Positions 34,810-43,791 of a stretch of DNA of 64,000 bases are shown one piece after another; the first letter of the stretch is position 1; the number at the start of each line of letters is the position of its first letter. The notes beneath the pieces are model-generated. The model had not been told where the DNA came from, did no database searches, and saw only the letters and a program-made list of their open reading frames with translations. Position numbers and translations under genes: made by a program. Source of the DNA: Tillandsia leiboldiana (lineage: Eukaryota > Streptophyta > Magnoliopsida > Poales > Bromeliaceae); contig JAQNDB010000196.1 in NCBI GenBank assembly GCA_029204045.2, positions 1-64,000 on the forward strand, written 5' to 3'.

Positions 34810-36783
34810 ATGCCTCCTAGGCGGCAGATCCCTACTCGGGGTACTCCTACACCCCCGGAGGAGCCGGAGCAGTCCGGGCCTTCTGAGATCGGTGAGCTGA
34901 GGGCCATGGTGGCCCAGTTGGCGGAGAGTCACCGCCGACAGGAGCAGAGGTTTGAGCAGTTGCTGGCTCAGGTTGCGGCACCACCCCCTACTACTGTAGA
35001 GGCCCCTGTACCACCGGTTGTACCGCCGGCTATTCCACTTGTTCCTACGGCACCGTCGTCTAGCAGTGGGGCTCAGGGGGTGATCAGGCCATTGACCCCA
35101 GCGGAGGAGCAGGAGTTTGCTGACAAACTCGCACAGTTCTGTAAGCGAGGACCACCTAGGTTCTCGGGGCGGAGTACTCATCCAGCGGAGATAGGATCGT
35201 GGTTGGCATCAATGGAGAAGTTGTTCAGAGATTTCTTCATTGATTCGAGATTCAGAGTACACATGGCCGTACATTGTTTAGAGGGGGATGCGGATGCTTG
35301 GTGGCGTCGGGTCGAGCCCTTAGAGTTTCAGATCACCCGACAGCTACCCTGGTCGGAGTTCAGGAGGATGATCCTTGACACTTACTTCTCCACGAGCGTG
35401 AAGAAGAAGATAGAAGATGACTTGAAGAACCTGCAGCAGGGTGATCGCTCAGTATGGGACTATTTCCAGGAGTTTACGCAGTTGCTTAACTGCGTACCCT
35501 ATGTTGCCAGGGACGGGCTGCACCAGGTGGAGCTGTTTGAGACAGGTTTACGCCCCGAGATCTATACCTTGGTGCACGCCCAGAGGCTTCAGACCTTATC
35601 AGAGGCAGTGGATCATGCACAGTGGGTCGAGAGGGGAGATCATGTGGTCGCTAGGCGCGGAGGCTCGGTCGCTCAGAGTTCTGAGAGGAAGCGGCCAGCA
35701 CCAGACGAGGGGGGACAGGCCAGTTCATGGAGGCCGCCCCGACCGCCACCGCCACAGTCTGCGGGCCGTGGGCGTTCGGATCGGCGAGGGCCTGGGGGAT
35801 CCCAGAGGCCCCCACAGCAGCAGCCCCGGCGACAGCAGCAGCACTCGCAGCAGCAGAGGTCGCAGTCGCGACAGCAGGGGTCACAGCGGCAAGGGCAGCA
35901 GCAGCAGCAGTCGAGGCAGCCCCAGTCTGCGGTCAGGTGCGTCTTTTGTAGGGGACAGCACGCGGCGGATACTTGTGACCAGAGGTATGGCCGCTGTTAT
36001 CGGTGTGGACAGTCCGGCCATATTCGAGCTACTTGCCCTCTCTCTACACCGCAGGCTCCTTCCTCAGCATCAGCTCCTTCGGTGCCCCAGCAGCGGCCTT
36101 ATGCTCCAGCGAGCAGGGCTCCTTCCTCCCACCCTTCAGACTACCGACCATCAGCTCAGAGCGGGCGAGTCTACGCCGCCCAGGTAGGGGACTCTGCGGC
36201 GGCCGACCACGTGGTGGCAGGTATCATTTTACTTTTCGGCATTAGAGCTCGCACTTTATTTGATACCGGTGCATCACATTCTTTTATTAGTAGAGCATTT
36301 GCATCATCGCATGGACTAGAGTTACGTCGGTTACCGCATGCATTAGAGGTACGGATTCCCGATCATATTTTGATTATAGAGGAGTGTTGTTGGTCTTGCC
36401 CGGTACAGCTTGAGTCTTGGATTTTGCCAGCGGACCTGATGGTCCTTAGTCAGCTGCGAGATTATGACATTGTGCTGGGGATGGATTGGCTATCTCGCTA
36501 TTTCGCGACGATTGATTGCGCCGCGAGGACTGTTACTTTTAGCGAGCCAGGCCAGGAGGTGTTTGTTTATAGGGGGTGCCAGAGTGCTTTCTTTGCCTCT
36601 GTGGTTTCGACTTCTCGGGCGAGGCAGATGATGCGCAGTGGATGCGTGGCCTTTTTGGCGTCGGTGGTTAAGGAGCCTGTGGCGGCACCGGGACTCCCGG
36701 ATATCCCTATTGTCCACGAGTTCCCGGATGTGTTTCCTCCAGATCTGATTCATATGCCGCCGATAGGGAGGTCGAGTTTTTGA
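34810..36783 (+). pseudogene. H gag and protease, in frame with pol except for one base deletion
   Basis: I chose ATG at 34,810 (MPPRRQIPTRG) rather than upstream codons because it is the first ATG of the frame after the leader. Domains are a proline-rich linker, the retrotransposon gag domain (about residues 110-235, HCLEGDADAWW and FSTSVKKKIEDDL), a Gln/Arg/Ser-rich basic region, a cysteine motif CVFCRGQHAADTC (about 377), a zinc knuckle CYRCGQSGHIRATC (about 395) and an aspartic protease with DTGASHSFIS (about 485). Gag forms the virus-like particle and the protease cuts the polyprotein. Near 36,761 one G is missing relative to element A (CCGATAGG instead of CCGGATAGG), which shifts the frame and ends it at 36,783. 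Confidence 0.93.
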
Positions 36784-39608
36784 TTGACGTAGTTCCAGGA
36801 ACTGCGCCAATCTCTAAGGCTCCTTACCGAATGGCACCGGCTGAGCTGCGAGAGCTAAAGGCGCAACTCCAGGATTTAATGGACAAAGGTTTTGTCAGAC
36901 CAAGCGTATCGCCTTGGGGAGCGCCGGTGCTATTTGTGAAGAAGAAGGATGGATCACTTCGACTATGTGTTGATTATCGGGAGTTGAATAAAGTGACCAT
37001 CAAGAACAAGTACCCTTTGTCGCGCATTGATGACTTATTTGACCAGCTGCAAGGGTCTTGTGCCTTTTCTAAGATTGATTTACAGTCTGGTTACCACCAA
37101 TTGAAGGTGAAGGCCGAGGATATCCCAAAGACGGCATTCAGGTCGCGGTACGGGCATTATGAGTTCACCGTCATGCCTTTTGGATTGACAAATGCCCCTG
37201 CTGTTTTTATGGATTTAATGAACAGGATCTTTCGACCATACCTGGATCGGTTCGTCGTTGTTTTTATTGATGACATCCTAGTTTATTCCCGAAGCGATTT
37301 GGAGCACGAGGAGCACCTGAGGATTGTGCTACAACTTCTGAGAGAGAGAAAGTTGTATGCCAAGTTATCTAAGTGTGATTTCTGGCTTCGGGAGGTTGCC
37401 TTTTTGGGCTATGTGATTTCAGCCGCCGGAGTGGCAGTAGACCCGGCGAAGATCGAGGCAGTCCGGGATTGGCCCCGACCGACGACGGTATCAGAGGTCC
37501 GCAGTTTCATGGGCTTAGCAGGATATTATCGTCGGTTTGTGGAAGGTTTTGCGAAACTTTCCACACCCCTCACTCGTTTGACGCGAAAAGGGATTAAGTT
37601 TACGTGGAGTGAGGATTGCCAGAGGAGCTTTGAGGAATTAAAGAACAGATTGATGTCGGCTCCTGTCCTTTCCCTCCCCGTTATGGGGAAAGGATACGTG
37701 ATATACAGCGATGCATCGCATAGTGGGCTTGGTTGCGTGCTGTTGCAGGAGGGAAGGGTAATAGCTTACGCCTCTCGGCAACTGAAAGATTATGAAAAGA
37801 ATTACCCTACCCATGATTTGGAGCTAGCTGCCGTGATTTTTGCATTAAAGTTGTGGCGCCACTACCTGTATGGGGAGCACTGCGAGATTTACACCGACCA
37901 CAAGAGCTTGAAATACCTGTTCACACAGAAGGAGCTCAACTTGAGGCAGCGCAGATGGTTGGAATTGTTGAAAGACTATGATGTAGACATATTATACCAT
38001 CCTGGCAAGGCCAATGTGGTTGCTGATGCCCTGAGCAGCAGAGCAGTACAGAGTCTATCTTCGTTGATCACCGATCAGGCGCCATTACTGGAGCAGATGA
38101 GGCGGTTAGAGCTCGAGGTTGTGTCCCCTGGGGTCTCTGCTAGACTTATGTCTCTAGTCGTGCAGCCCACTCTGTTGGACAGGATTCGGGAGAGACAGAG
38201 TGAGGACCCCCACCTGATGAGGATTCGAGAGCAGATGCAGACTGGTTTGACAGGGGACTTTTCGGTTGATGCTTCGGGAGTACTGCGGTACAGGGACCGA
38301 GCATGTGTGCCTCTGGATGCGGAGATCCGAGAGCAGATCTTGAGGGAGGCCCAGTATACACCTTATACCATCCATCCTGGTGGGACTAAGATGTATAGGG
38401 ACCTTAAGGCACAGTTTTGGTGGAACGGGATGAAAAGAGATATTGGGAGATTTGTAGCGCACTGTCTAACTTGTCAGCAAGTAAAGGCTGAACATCGTGT
38501 ACCTGCTGGCAAGTTGCAGAGTCTCCCAATCCCTGAATGGAAATGGGAGCATGTTACCATGGATTTTGTTACTGGTTTGCCGAGAGCACAGACGGGAGCG
38601 GATGCTATCTGGGTAGTCGTGGATAGACTCACCAAATCCGCACACTTCTTACCGGTGCAGGTGACTTGGTCCCTCGATCGACTGGCACAGCTGTACTTAG
38701 ACGAGGTAGTGAGGCTGCATGGGGTGCCCATCTCCATTGTATCTGACCGAGATCCGAGGTTTGTTTCGCGCTTCTGGAGGAGCCTACAGGCCACTTTAGG
38801 GACACAGCTCAGTTTCAGCACAGCATTTCACCCGCAGACAGATGGACAGTCAGAGCGTACTATACAGATTCTTGAGGACATGCTCCGGGCTTGCACGCTG
38901 GACTTTGGAGGGGGTTGGGTACGACACTTATCATTGGCAAAGTTTGCGTACAACAATAGCTTTCAAGCGAGCATCCGAATGGCTCCGTTTGAAGCATTGT
39001 ATGGACGCAAGTGTCGTTCCCCTCTTTATTGGAGCGATGTGGGTGAAAGGCGGACCTTGGGGCCAGAGTTGCTTACAGAAGCGGAGGCTAAGGTCAAGGT
39101 AGTCAGGCAGCACCTTCAGACAGCACAGAGCAGACAGAGGAGCTATGCAGATGTGCGGAGGCGAGACCTGGAGTTCGCGGTTGGGGATCATGTCTTTCTG
39201 AAGGTCTCGCCTTCAAAGGGGATCCGAAGATTTGGGATTCGGGGGAAACTGAGCCCTCGCTTCATTGGACCTTTCGAGGTATTAGAGCGCATAGGGCCAG
39301 TTGCCTATAGGCTTGCACTTCCTCCCAGGCTTTCAGGTGTTCACGACGTTTTTCATGTATCGACTCTGAGGAAGTATGTTCATGACCCGTCTCATATCAT
39401 CGATTTCACCCCACTGGAGGTCACCGAGGACCTGAGCTATGTTGAGCGGCCGTTGAGGATCTTGGACCGGGAGGTTAGGGAGTTGCGCAGTCGGGCCATC
39501 CCTTATGTGAAGATCCTCTGGAGCAGTCATGAGGAGCGCGAGGCTACCTGGGAGTTGGAGTCAGCGATGATGGCTGCTTACCCCCACCTGTTCGAGGCGC
39601 CTGCTTGA
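36780..39608 (+). CDS. H pol: reverse transcriptase, RNase H, integrase, chromodomain
   Basis: This 942-residue frame is uninterrupted and continues gag-protease after the one-base frameshift. Reverse transcriptase covers about residues 40-230 with the catalytic FIDD at 162-165. RNase H follows (D311 in YSDAS, D372 in TDHKS, D417 in VADALS). Integrase has a zinc-binding H532, H561, C562, C565 and the catalytic D595, D656 and E692 with the usual 35-residue spacing. The last about 55 residues are a chromodomain (RPLRILDREVRELRSRAIPY, then WELE), which in chromoviruses targets integration to heterochromatin. The first codon shown is internal, not a true start, since this is normally part of one gag-pol polyprotein. 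Confidence 0.95.
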   Translation: MIDVVPGTAPISKAPYRMAPAELRELKAQLQDLMDKGFVRPSVSPWGAPVLFVKKKDGSLRLCVDYRELNKVTIKNKYPLSRIDDLFDQLQGSCAFSKIDLQSGYHQLKVKAEDIPKTAFRSRYGHYEFTVMPFGLTNAPAVFMDLMNRIFRPYLDRFVVVFIDDILVYSRSDLEHEEHLRIVLQLLRERKLYAKLSKCDFWLREVAFLGYVISAAGVAVDPAKIEAVRDWPRPTTVSEVRSFMGLAGYYRRFVEGFAKLSTPLTRLTRKGIKFTWSEDCQRSFEELKNRLMSAPVLSLPVMGKGYVIYSDASHSGLGCVLLQEGRVIAYASRQLKDYEKNYPTHDLELAAVIFALKLWRHYLYGEHCEIYTDHKSLKYLFTQKELNLRQRRWLELLKDYDVDILYHPGKANVVADALSSRAVQSLSSLITDQAPLLEQMRRLELEVVSPGVSARLMSLVVQPTLLDRIRERQSEDPHLMRIREQMQTGLTGDFSVDASGVLRYRDRACVPLDAEIREQILREAQYTPYTIHPGGTKMYRDLKAQFWWNGMKRDIGRFVAHCLTCQQVKAEHRVPAGKLQSLPIPEWKWEHVTMDFVTGLPRAQTGADAIWVVVDRLTKSAHFLPVQVTWSLDRLAQLYLDEVVRLHGVPISIVSDRDPRFVSRFWRSLQATLGTQLSFSTAFHPQTDGQSERTIQILEDMLRACTLDFGGGWVRHLSLAKFAYNNSFQASIRMAPFEALYGRKCRSPLYWSDVGERRTLGPELLTEAEAKVKVVRQHLQTAQSRQRSYADVRRRDLEFAVGDHVFLKVSPSKGIRRFGIRGKLSPRFIGPFEVLERIGPVAYRLALPPRLSGVHDVFHVSTLRKYVHDPSHIIDFTPLEVTEDLSYVERPLRILDREVRELRSRAIPYVKILWSSHEEREATWELESAMMAAYPHLFEAPA

Positions 39609-39643
39609 GGTATGACTTTTGTTTCGAGGACGAAACTTTTTCT

Positions 39644-39655
39644 TGTGGGGGAGGA
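39644..39655 (+). other. Polypurine tract of element H
   Basis: A purine run ending GTGGGGGAGGA directly precedes the 3' LTR and would prime plus-strand synthesis. The motif TTTCGAGGACGAAACTTT just upstream also precedes the LTR in A, B, F and G, so it is a conserved part of the element 3' end. It is an almost perfect inverted repeat (AGTTTCG/CGAAACT in its relatives). Confidence 0.85.
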
Positions 39656-42600
39656 TGTAGTGTTCTGGTTTTTCCCATGCAACTTTCCGATGAATCCATT
39701 GTGTAGAACACCTAGTGTTGGTGTGTCTGGCCCATGGTGCATCAAAGGGGTGCCACAGATGGACTTTGTGAGACTTGGATAGCTGATTTGGCCTTCGGCT
39801 GCATTTGCCGAATTTTAGAAAAGGTTTTGGGCCAATCTGAGGTTGGATTTGGATTCAGCGCGGAAAAACGCTTGAAAACGGCTATTTGCTTGTTAAATTT
39901 GGAGTCCTGATGACCAAAAGCGGGCTTCCGGAAGTTTTAGGGGTTATTCGGTGCATGGGGGAGCCTCGTGGACCGGCCTGAGCCACGTGGCGGCCTATTA
40001 TTGGCCGGCTCACGCAGCTCGGTCCACGGGGTAGCGCGGCGGTGCATGGACCGCGGGCGGGAGACACGTGGCGTGCCTGGATAGGCCGGCGCACGCGGCA
40101 TGGCTCACCGATTTTGCGGGGTTGCGGTGGACCGGGCGCATGACACGTGGCGGCTTCGGAATCGTTGGCCCACATGGGCGCGGTCCACGGTGTGCGCGGG
40201 GGGGGCGCCTCGGGACTGTGCGTGCACAGTGGCGCCAGGCGGGGCGGTCGGCCGCACTCGAGTGCGACACGTGTCGCCTCGCGGTTGGGCGGCCGTACCT
40301 ACCCCCGCTGACCGCGAAGGGACACGCGGCGCACAGTGGGCGCGGGGATTTGCTGTCCCCTGTTTGGGGGTGACGTGGCCGCTCCTGGGAGATTCGGGCG
40401 CGTCGGACGGGAGGCGTGCTTCCGGGTTTCCGGGCGCAGTGCGCCCAAAACTTGCGCCCGAAAACCCGGCCCGATAGCATAGTGGGCTGGGCCTATAAAT
40501 AGCTCCCCCCATTCGTCCTGTAGGCTTTTTGGACCCCATTTTCGCTGAGCTTTATACAGAGAAGTTTTTCCTCCCTCAGTGCACTACCCTTTGGAGAACT
40601 TTGAGGATTTTTGGAGGCACTCTTCCCGAGGTTCACCATTTTACGGCGCGGCGCGACGCTTGTTTCCCGGCGATCTTCTTCGCCCCTTCTCAGTGTTTGG
40701 ACTCCTCCGACTCACCCCGACATCGGATTTCGCAGATTCTTGCGCCGTTGGACTCACGACAGGTAGGACTTCAACTCCTGTGTTTTGAGGTTCCTCGATT
40801 TCCATGCTGATCTTGGAGTTTTCGGAGCACCCATTTGACCCATTTTTCGTCGCGGACTTTTGGACAGCACCGCAGTGTTCTTGCCGTATCTTTTCGTTCG
40901 GACGTCGGATCGAGGCGATTCAGGAGGCAATTTTCATCTACACTTCGCAAGGAGTCTCCTGGATTTTTCTCAGATTTTTCTGGTATTTGGACGAGGGTGA
41001 GAATCTGCTTTTTCTGTGGTTCTTTGTTACAGAAATTTGGTACAGTTTGGATGGGGATGTTCCTCTTGTCGGATTTTTATCTCAGCATAGGAAACTCCGA
41101 TTTGGGCGTGCAGGTACTCGTTTCGACGGGCTCGTCGCGAGGATCGTGACGGTATTTTCCTTGGATTTTTCTGGGCATGTTTCGCAGGTAAAAATTGGTG
41201 AATTCTGGACTGTGGTATTAAGGGACAGATTCTGGGAATTTTGAATGAGTAGCTTATGTGCTTTCCTTTGGGGTATTTTGTACAGATTGGTGGGGAGTTG
41301 TTGGACTGATCTTGGGTTCTGCTTTTGGGAACTGAGATTAGCGCTCGAGGTGGGTGATGTTGTAAACCTCTTATTTGGGATTTATCACTAGGCCTATTAG
41401 AATACTTTTGATTATGCTGTTAGTAAATCTGTGAAATGGACCTAGCATGCTTGTATGAAGTCCCGGTTTCTTCGTTGATAATCGCATTGTTAGAAAACTA
41501 CAAGTTAATTAATGGTGAGTCCATGCTTTAAATATGTAGTAGAATTACTTGGAATCTATGCTAAATCCCTATCTTGTTGAATGATTAAATGAAAGGTTGG
41601 GGTATGTGGTTAGAGTACTTAAAATGGTTCATCAAGATAATGACTTTTGCATGCTTGAATGGTCACCTAGATAGGCCACCTTTTTCTGCTACACTATCAT
41701 GCTGGAATTGACTTAGGAGAAACCATGTTGCATTCTTTCTTCAGTCACTTAGACATAGGGGACATTATGCTCGGTTTAGAGCAGGGGCTGGGATAGTGTA
41801 GTCAGACACTTGGGTTTCGGGGAGAGGGTTTTGGGCTTCCTTTGGGGGACGGTACTTTTCCTTATAGATCAGAGTGCGTGATTTGCAGACTTGAGACCCT
41901 GAGACTCCTGTCCCATATCGGTGGTATGCGTAGGCTGGCATACCCGATTTGGCAGACATTGAGAATCCTACCCCATATCGGTGCTATGCGTAGGCTGGCA
42001 TACCCGATTTAGCAGACCTTGAGACTCCTGTCCCATATCGGCGTTATGCGTAGGCTGGCATACCCGATTCGGCGAACAGTGAGTCTCCTATCCCACACCG
42101 GTGTTATGCGTAGGTTGGCATACCCGATGTGGCAGGCTTCGATATTCCAAGGCATATATTTAGCTATCTTTAGCTGGGCGGGTAGAGGCATATTAGTGGT
42201 AGCTTTTGTCAGGAGTCATACTCATAGTTACCGCATTTATTCTTTTAGCCTCTGGTAGACCTAGTGGGCAGGTAGGAGTTTTGAGTTGAGGTTTACCCAC
42301 TAGGGGAGGCTACTGTCTTTATAGTAGTGCTGACCCCCACTGTTTTTCCCTTTTCTTGTCCCCTTTGTTTTGCAGAGTCATCTGCTGGAGTTGCGGGGCC
42401 TTCCTCCCAGGATCGAGGTAAGAGGATCGCCGACTAGATAGCAGCTACCCCGAGCTCGAGTTTTGTAGTTTTGTTGTATCCCCTGTACACTCAGACGGTT
42501 GTATTTTCTTTTATTTTGGGTCTGGCTGCGGCCAGCTGGTTGTATTTACTTCGTGAGCTGGGAGAGACATATGTATATTCTTGAGAGTTTATTGTACTTT

Positions 42601-42773
42601 TATTTCCAGCATTTGTCTGAGATGTACTAGTTTCAGTTTAGCTCTGTTTTATGCTCTAGCATTATTTCTTTATATCTGAGCAGGTTACCAGCGCTTCGTG
42701 TACACGGGAAATACCGTGTGCACGGCGGGTCTGTGGACGAGCCCGGGTTCTGGTTTACACCCGGGGCGTGACA
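39656..42773 (+). repeat. 3' LTR of element H
   Basis: It is 3,118 bp and runs from TGTAGTG to CGTGACA, with a TATA box at 40,494-40,501. It carries LTR-specific variants (for example TAGGTTGGCATACC at about 42,111) that also appear in the duplicated block after the N gap. That shows the block is a copy of this LTR and not of the 5' LTR. It is followed by GATTATTTTAAGAA instead of a TSD. Confidence 0.93.
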
Positions 42774-42787
42774 GATTATTTTAAGAA
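42774..42787 (+). other. H-Cassandra junction, GATTATTTTAAGAA
   Basis: GATTATTT equals the spacer after the H 5' LTR (34,516-34,523), and the ninth base T equals the first base of the primer site. AAGAA equals the bases between the Cassandra purine run and its 3' LTR (43,181-43,185). A copy of this junction at 45,507-45,520 belongs to the duplicated assembly block. Confidence 0.85.
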
Positions 42788-42865
42788 TGTGACACCCCGG
42801 AATTTGGATTAGTCCTCTATATAAATGATATAATAGGACTAAATCTCTAACCCGGCTATAGCATT

Positions 42866-42953
42866 TTGGATGGTAGCAAGATCCAAGAGGAACATGAGAG
42901 TTAAGCGTGCTAGAGCTAGAGTAGTTCTAGGATGGGTGACCCCCTGGGAAGTG
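42866..42953 (+). ncRNA. 5S rRNA-like segment in the Cassandra 5' LTR
   Basis: The stretch contains GTTAAGCGTGC (5S A box), AGAGTAGTTCTAGG (intermediate element) and GGATGGGTGACCCCCTGGG (C box), which match plant 5S rRNA almost base for base. Upstream, GATGGTAGCAAGATCC also resembles the 5S 5' half but less closely. The boxes form an internal RNA polymerase III promoter in real 5S genes, so this segment may be transcribed. It is not a functional 5S gene because the 5' part has diverged. The same segment is in the right LTR (about 43,264-43,351). Confidence 0.88.
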
Positions 42954-42963
42954 GGGCGTCACA

Positions 42964-43185
42964 GTTGGTATCAGAGACATTCACCAGCCGGAAATGTGAG
43001 ATGAGTCTCGGCTGAGCCAGGGTTATATAGCGGGTAGAGCGAGGCTCCCCGGCTAATGACCGTTGTGGGTGGAGTGCAGCTCCCCACAAGGTCGGCTAAG
43101 GCTAGCGAGACGAGTCTCACATTGCCTGGTGCTTGTGAGTGTGCTTGAGCCTGACGTGGACGTCAGGGCTTAAAGGGGGGAAGAA
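42964..43185 (+). other. Cassandra internal domain with strong hairpins
   Basis: This non-coding domain begins with the primer site. It contains a long imperfect inverted repeat (42,993-43,010 with 43,106-43,123), an inner hairpin GTGGG...CCCAC (about 43,066-43,088) and a perfect 8-bp stem with a two-base loop, CCTGACGT-GG-ACGTCAGG (43,150-43,167). Such structure could act in RNA packaging or dimerisation. That role is inference. Confidence 0.75.
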
Positions 43186-43361
43186 TGTGACACCCCGGAA
43201 TTTGGATTAGTCCTCTATATAAATGATATAATAGGACTAAATCTCTAACCCGGCTATAGCATTTTGGATGGTAGCAAGATCCAAGAGGAACATGAGAGTT
43301 AAGCGTGCTAGAGCTAGAGTAGTTCTAGGATGGGTGACCCCCTGGGAAGTGGGGCGTCACA

Positions 43362-43366
43362 CACCA
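43362..43366. other. TSD CACCA, right copy, of the composite
   Basis: It directly follows the Cassandra GGGGCGTCACA end and leads back into the reverse transcriptase codons of G (ATCAAGAACAAATACCC). It matches 31,394-31,398. Confidence 0.92.
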
Positions 43367-43690
43367 TCAAGAACAAATACCCCATGCCGCGGATCGACGA
43401 TCTGTTCGACCAGTTACAAGGAGCAACGGTGTTCTCAAAGATCGATCTACAGTCCGGCTATCATCAGCTCAGAGTTAGGGGCGAGGATATCCCCAAAACA
43501 GCTTTTCGGACTCGCTACGGCCACTACGAATTCACGGTAATGCCGTTCGGGCTCACCAACGCCCCAGCGGTGTTTATGGACATGATGAATAGGGTGTTCA
43601 AACCCTTTTTAGATCTATTCGTAGTGGTCTTCATCGATGACATCCTCATCTACTCCCGTACAGAAGAGGAACATGAGGAGCACCTACGTA
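43362..43690 (+). pseudogene. G pol, part 2 (reverse transcriptase core), running into the gap
   Basis: This continues the reverse transcriptase of G after the composite: YPMPRIDDLFDQLQ, FSKIDLQSGYHQL, MPFGLTNAPAVF and FIDDILIYSR. It is cut by the run of N at 43,691. The same sequence appears again at 46,095-46,423, where it continues further. Confidence 0.92.
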
Positions 43691-43790
43691 NNNNNNNNNN
43701 NNNNNNNNNNNNNNNNNNNNNNNNNNNNNNNNNNNNNNNNNNNNNNNNNNNNNNNNNNNNNNNNNNNNNNNNNNNNNNNNNNNNNNNNNN
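43691..43790. other. Assembly gap of exactly 100 N
   Basis: A round run of 100 N marks a scaffold join of unknown size. The sequences on both sides repeat each other. Confidence 0.99.
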
Positions 43791-43791
43791 G

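Larger units (their letters stand above)
31399..42773 (+). mobile_element. Element H: nearly intact Tekay-type Ty3/gypsy retrotransposon
   Basis: This 11.4-kb element has 3.1-kb LTRs (31,399-34,515 and 39,656-42,773), a tRNA-iMet primer site, one gag-pol frame with chromodomain and a purine tract. By eye the LTRs differ at about 30 sites, roughly 1 percent, so insertion was recent (of the order of half a million years under commonly used plant rates; an estimate only). The only coding defect seen is one single-base deletion between protease and reverse transcriptase. It is the best candidate for a recently autonomous element in the window. Confidence 0.93.
31399..43361 (+). mobile_element. 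Composite insertion: Tekay element H joined to a Cassandra element
   Basis: The left end is the 5' LTR of H and the right end is the 3' LTR of Cassandra. One 5-bp TSD, CACCA, flanks the pair. Between the two elements there are 14 bases, GATTATTTTAAGAA (42,774-42,787). The first eight to nine equal the spacer between the H LTR and its primer site. The last five equal the bases between the Cassandra purine tract and its LTR. I infer that two linear cDNAs were joined end to end and then integrated as one. Simple nesting would leave a TSD on each side of the inner element, which is not seen. Confidence 0.8.
42788..43361 (+). mobile_element. Cassandra-type TRIM retrotransposon
   Basis: This 574-bp non-coding element has two identical 176-bp LTRs (TGTGACACCCCGG...GGGGCGTCACA), a primer site TTGGTATCAGAGA directly after the left LTR, a 222-bp internal domain without any coding frame, and the purine tract TTAAAGGGGGGAAGAA before the right LTR. 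The LTRs contain a 5S rRNA-like region, the hallmark of Cassandra. It encodes nothing and must use the enzymes of another element. It sits directly behind H and shares the single TSD with it. Confidence 0.9.

Noticed and set aside
36740..36800. A programmed frameshift between protease and reverse transcriptase in H
   Set aside because: Element A has the extra base that keeps one frame, and there is no obvious slippery heptamer at 36,761, so a simple deletion or sequence error is more likely.
42866..42953. A genuine 5S rRNA gene
   Set aside because: Only the promoter-containing middle and 3' parts match; it lies within LTRs with a primer site and purine tract, as in Cassandra.
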